A stretch of DNA of 64,000 nucleotides from Gemmata massiliana (GTDB lineage: Bacteria > Planctomycetota > Planctomycetia > Gemmatales > Gemmataceae), in NCBI GenBank assembly GCA_000531095.1, contig HG799465.1:804879-868878 (forward strand), read 5' to 3'. Below the pieces are notes generated by a model. The model worked only from the letters and a program-made list of their open reading frames with translations, had not been told where the DNA came from and searched no databases. Shown here in pieces: positions 61,705 through 64,000 of this stretch (its first letter is position 1; each line of letters begins with the position of its first letter). Made by a program: the position numbers and the translations under genes.

Positions 61705-62964
61705 ATGCGCCGCCCCCTTTGTGCCCTGCTCCTGCTCGCGCTGCTCGCGCCGGCCGCGCCCGCCCAGCCGAAACCCGAGCCCGCGCCGCAACAGGCGGAC
61801 GCGGGGACGTCGGTGTACCAGAAGGTGGTGCGCTCGACGGTGTGGGTCCACTCCGACCGGGGCGGCGGGAAGTTCGCGACCGGCACCGGGTCGCTCGTGG
61901 ATAAGGCGCGGCGGCTCGTTCTCACCAACTACCACGTGGTGGGCGACGTGAAGACCGCGACCGTGTACTTCCCGGAATTCGAGGGGCGCGAGGGGAAGAA
62001 GACGATCTCGGAGCGGAAGTACTACACCGATCGCTCCGGTAAGCTGGGTATTTCGGGCGAGGTGCTCGAACTCGATAAGCAGGCCGACCTCGCACTGATC
62101 CGCATCGACCGCGTTCCCGAGGGCGCGACGGAACTGCCGCTCGCCCCCGAAAGCCCGGACCCGGGCCAGTCGGTTCACTCCATCGGTAACCCGGGCAAGA
62201 GCGGCGCACTGTGGGTGTACACGCCGGGCAAGGTGCGGCAGGTGTACACCAAGAAGTGGAAGGCCAAGCTCGACGAGCGGAACACCGTCTCCTTCGAGGC
62301 GAAGGTGATCGAGACCGATTCGCCCACCAACCCGGGTGATAGCGGCGGCCCGCTCGTCAACGATAAGGGAGAACTGATCGGCGTCACGCAGGGCGGCGCG
62401 CTCGACGCGCAGTCGATCAGCATCTTCGTTGACCTGTCCGAAGTGAAGCGGCTCATCAACCGGCGCTCGGTCCAGTTGCTCCGCGCGGGTGTCGCAACTC
62501 AACAACCCAAAGACCCGCCCAAGGCGCCGCGCGAGAAACCCCTGGGGAGCAAGGACGACGGCAAGTTCTTCGGCGAGGCCGCGTGGAAACGGGTCGCGCC
62601 CACCGCGGAAAAGTTGCTTAAAGAGAAGAACACCGACTTCCTCGTCGAGACGTACATGACCCCGCCGAAGGGCGACGCGGACAAGATCGCCGCGATGAAA
62701 CCGGCCGAGCGCGAAAAGTTCTTCAAGGAGCTAGTAGAAGCTCGGGTGAAGGAACTCAAATTCCAGGGCGTGTACGTGCTCGTGAGCAAGAAGCCGGCCA
62801 CGCTGTACGTGGAGATCTCGAATCCGAAGGACTTCCCCTCCGGGCTCGCGACCAAACTCAAGACCACGCTGATCGCGAGCTTTAAAGAGAGTAAGTTCGA
62901 CGAGGGGCTGACGAAGGTGATCGACATGACCCTCGAAGCCAAAGGTCTGGGAGAAAAGAAGTGA
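61705..62964 (+). CDS. Secreted trypsin-like serine protease
   Basis: 419 residues from the ATG at 61705 with GTGAGG upstream. Signal peptide (LLLALLAPAAPA), protease domain of the S1C/HtrA type: His77 in LTNYHVV, Asp128 in KQADLAL, Ser213 in PGDSGGP. The C-terminal 190 residues are a separate helical/beta part (FFGEAAWKRVAPTAEKLLK; LYVEISNPKDFPSG) with no PDZ signature. Followed by a receiver-like gene whose GTG start overlaps its stop, so the two are probably coupled. Confidence 0.9.
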   Translation: MRRPLCALLLLALLAPAAPAQPKPEPAPQQADAGTSVYQKVVRSTVWVHSDRGGGKFATGTGSLVDKARRLVLTNYHVVGDVKTATVYFPEFEGREGKKTISERKYYTDRSGKLGISGEVLELDKQADLALIRIDRVPEGATELPLAPESPDPGQSVHSIGNPGKSGALWVYTPGKVRQVYTKKWKAKLDERNTVSFEAKVIETDSPTNPGDSGGPLVNDKGELIGVTQGGALDAQSISIFVDLSEVKRLINRRSVQLLRAGVATQQPKDPPKAPREKPLGSKDDGKFFGEAAWKRVAPTAEKLLKEKNTDFLVETYMTPPKGDADKIAAMKPAEREKFFKELVEARVKELKFQGVYVLVSKKPATLYVEISNPKDFPSGLATKLKTTLIASFKESKFDEGLTKVIDMTLEAKGLGEKK

Positions 62965-63338
62965 CTGTGAGCGCCGGGCCGCACGGACTGATGCTGTGCG
63001 ACGATCTGATTTTTTTCAGCCGCGTATCGGGCGCGGCGCGTGCGGCCGGGTTGACCGTGCGTATGGTGCGCACGCCGGCCGATCTCCTCGCCACCGCGCG
63101 CGTTGCCGCGCCGGGCGGGGTCATTCTGGACGTCCACAACCCGGGGCTCGATCTCCCCGGGTTGCTCACAGAACTGAAAGCGGCGTGCGAAGTGATGCCG
63201 CGTGTGACGGCTTACGGGTCACACGTCGAAGCAGAGGTGCTGCGGGCCGCCCGACAAGCGGGGTGCGATCGCGTGCTCCCGCGCAGCCAGTTCGTCAAGG
63301 AGCTGGAAGGGCAGATCGGGTCGTGGTTGGGTTCGTGA
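62961..63338 (+). CDS. Receiver-domain-like protein
   Basis: 125 residues from a GTG at 62961 overlapping the protease stop (GTGA). CheY-like pattern: acidic pair in LMLCDDLIFFSRV, GVILDVHNPGLDLPGLLTEL with Asp at the phosphorylation position, and VTAYGSHVEAEVLRAARQAGCDRVL. The last conserved Lys is not clear (it reads PRSQF). A stand-alone receiver or degenerate one; partner kinase not in the window. Confidence 0.7.
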   Translation: MTVSAGPHGLMLCDDLIFFSRVSGAARAAGLTVRMVRTPADLLATARVAAPGGVILDVHNPGLDLPGLLTELKAACEVMPRVTAYGSHVEAEVLRAARQAGCDRVLPRSQFVKELEGQIGSWLGS

Positions 63339-63364
63339 ACCCCAGATCGCCCACGCCTTTCGGT

Positions 63365-64000
63365 TCACTTTCTCTTCTTTCGGATGCCACGCACCATTTG
63401 CCACAAGCCACTGAGCCTCGCCCGGAGCCCACGGGCGTGCGTCAGTCGAATCAGCCCGTGAAGGAGGTCGATGGTCGCGGGGTCGGGGTTTGCGGCGTCG
63501 TCGAGGTGCGGGCGGAACGTTCCTTTGTGGACTGTCACCACTTGCGGTACGGTCATCGCCAGTAGCCCCTCCGGTCCCTGCGTGACGCCCCACCCGCTCG
63601 CCCCGCGCCCGCCGAACGGCGTCGCCGGGTGCGCCGTTGGCGCAAGCACATCATTAATGACAACGCTCCCCGACGGCACGCGCGCCGCGAACTCTTGCGC
63701 CGCAGCAACGTCGGCCGAGAAGACGGACGCGGACAGGCCGAACGGCGACTGGTTCGCCATCGCGAGCGCCTCTTCCACCGTGTCGAACGGAATCACGGCC
63801 GCGACCGGTGCGAAGCACGCCTCGCGACAAATGGCCGCGTCCGCGGGGGTGTTGAGAAGGAGGGTGGGGGCGAGGGCGGAACCTACCCCCCCGTCCCCCC
63901 TCCCTGAAGGGAAGGGGGTGGAAAACAACCCCTCCCCAACCCCTCCCCTAAACGGAGAGGGGCTTAAAACCATCGCAGATGGGTATTTCGGGCGAGCTGC
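63365..64000 (-). CDS. Aldehyde-dehydrogenase family protein, C-terminal part, with an in-frame repeat insertion
   Basis: The frame is open to the right window edge (about 211 codons visible), so the N-terminal part, including the active-site Cys region, is outside. From DNA 63870 downward the sequence is ALDH-like: TLLLNTPADAAICREACFAP, then VIPFDTVEEALAMANQSPFGLSASVFS, and SGSVVINDVLAPTAHPATPFGG. These are the C-terminal NAD-binding/oligomerisation blocks. Upstream, between RPKYPSA and APTLLLN, is MVLSPSPFRGGVGEGLF through PFPSGRGDGGVGSAL, encoded by copy D of the palindromic element, in frame. The very basic C-terminus ends RGIRKKRK. Confidence 0.82.
   Translation of the reverse strand, partial: AARPKYPSAMVLSPSPFRGGVGEGLFSTPFPSGRGDGGVGSALAPTLLLNTPADAAICREACFAPVAAVIPFDTVEEALAMANQSPFGLSASVFSADVAAAQEFAARVPSGSVVINDVLAPTAHPATPFGGRGASGWGVTQGPEGLLAMTVPQVVTVHKGTFRPHLDDAANPDPATIDLLHGLIRLTHARGLRARLSGLWQMVRGIRKKRK
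63879..63971 (-). repeat. Palindromic insertion element, copy D (short, in frame)
   Basis: About 93 bp. AACCTACCCCCCCGTCCCCC, then CCTCCCTGAAGGGAAGGGGG, then CCCCTCCCCAACCCCTCCCC and GAGAGGGGCTTAAAACC, all matching parts of copies A-C. It lies in the reading frame of the aldehyde dehydrogenase without a stop. Confidence 0.82.

Overview
The window looks like chromosomal DNA of a planctomycete, most likely a Gemmata-like member of the Gemmataceae. It is very GC-rich. It carries families largely confined to Planctomycetes: TIGR03067 proteins, DUF1559 pseudopilin-like proteins, DUF1549/DUF1553 proteins, PVC-type CxxCH heme proteins, Uma2, and Ser/Thr-kinase-like proteins. Housekeeping anchors include rpmF-plsX, mscL, nadE and a nicotinate phosphoribosyltransferase. 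No rRNA, tRNA, phage, transposase or CRISPR array was recognised. Antisense ORFs of 1000-1750 codons are GC-rich shadows and are not annotated.

Layout. 1-1.5 kb: three tandem TIGR03067 proteins. 1.6-13.6 kb: an envelope/VWA locus with a BatA-like VWA protein, a second VWA protein, a DUF4175-like membrane protein, a 1046-aa coiled-coil protein with a Met-rich tail and a prenyltransferase-repeat protein; it ends at a strong bidirectional terminator. 13.7-17.7 kb (minus): NAD biosynthesis (nadE, an orphan 105-aa gene, pncB-like). 17.7-18.6 kb: DUF1559. 18.7-23.9 kb (minus): an amidoligase-type cluster of esterase, ATP-grasp, circularly permuted ATP-grasp, frameshifted YbdK/GCS2 ligase and two small proteins. 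24-29 kb: Uma2, a TIM-barrel isomerase, a degenerate receiver, RidA and a predicted pseudokinase. 29-35 kb: SEC-C/TPR protein, mscL, rpmF-plsX, HIT. 35-48 kb: a DUF1549/1553 gene broken by a repeat, RidA, a sugar dehydrogenase/cytochrome fusion, a cobalamin riboswitch before a DUF1559 gene, an SGNH-like protein, an NTF2-like protein and a 1711-aa SGNH/propeller/cupredoxin/cytochrome protein. 48-64 kb: CobW GTPase with an in-frame repeat insertion, two trypsin-like proteases, two GTPases, methyltransferase, lactonase, zinc-ribbon coiled coil, alpha/beta hydrolase, a secreted protein, a receiver-like protein and the C-terminal part of an aldehyde dehydrogenase that also contains the repeat.

The most unusual signal is a GC-rich palindromic element of about 90-140 bp present four times. 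Two copies sit inside open reading frames without breaking them (CobW, aldehyde dehydrogenase), one has broken a gene (DUF1549/1553) and one is intergenic. This resembles, by analogy only, the protein-invading palindromic elements of Rickettsia. Next in interest are the amidoligase cluster as a possible small-molecule pathway, a cobalamin riboswitch leading into a pseudopilin-like gene, and a kinase-like protein lacking its catalytic Asp. Several other dispersed foldback repeats fill the intergenic spaces.
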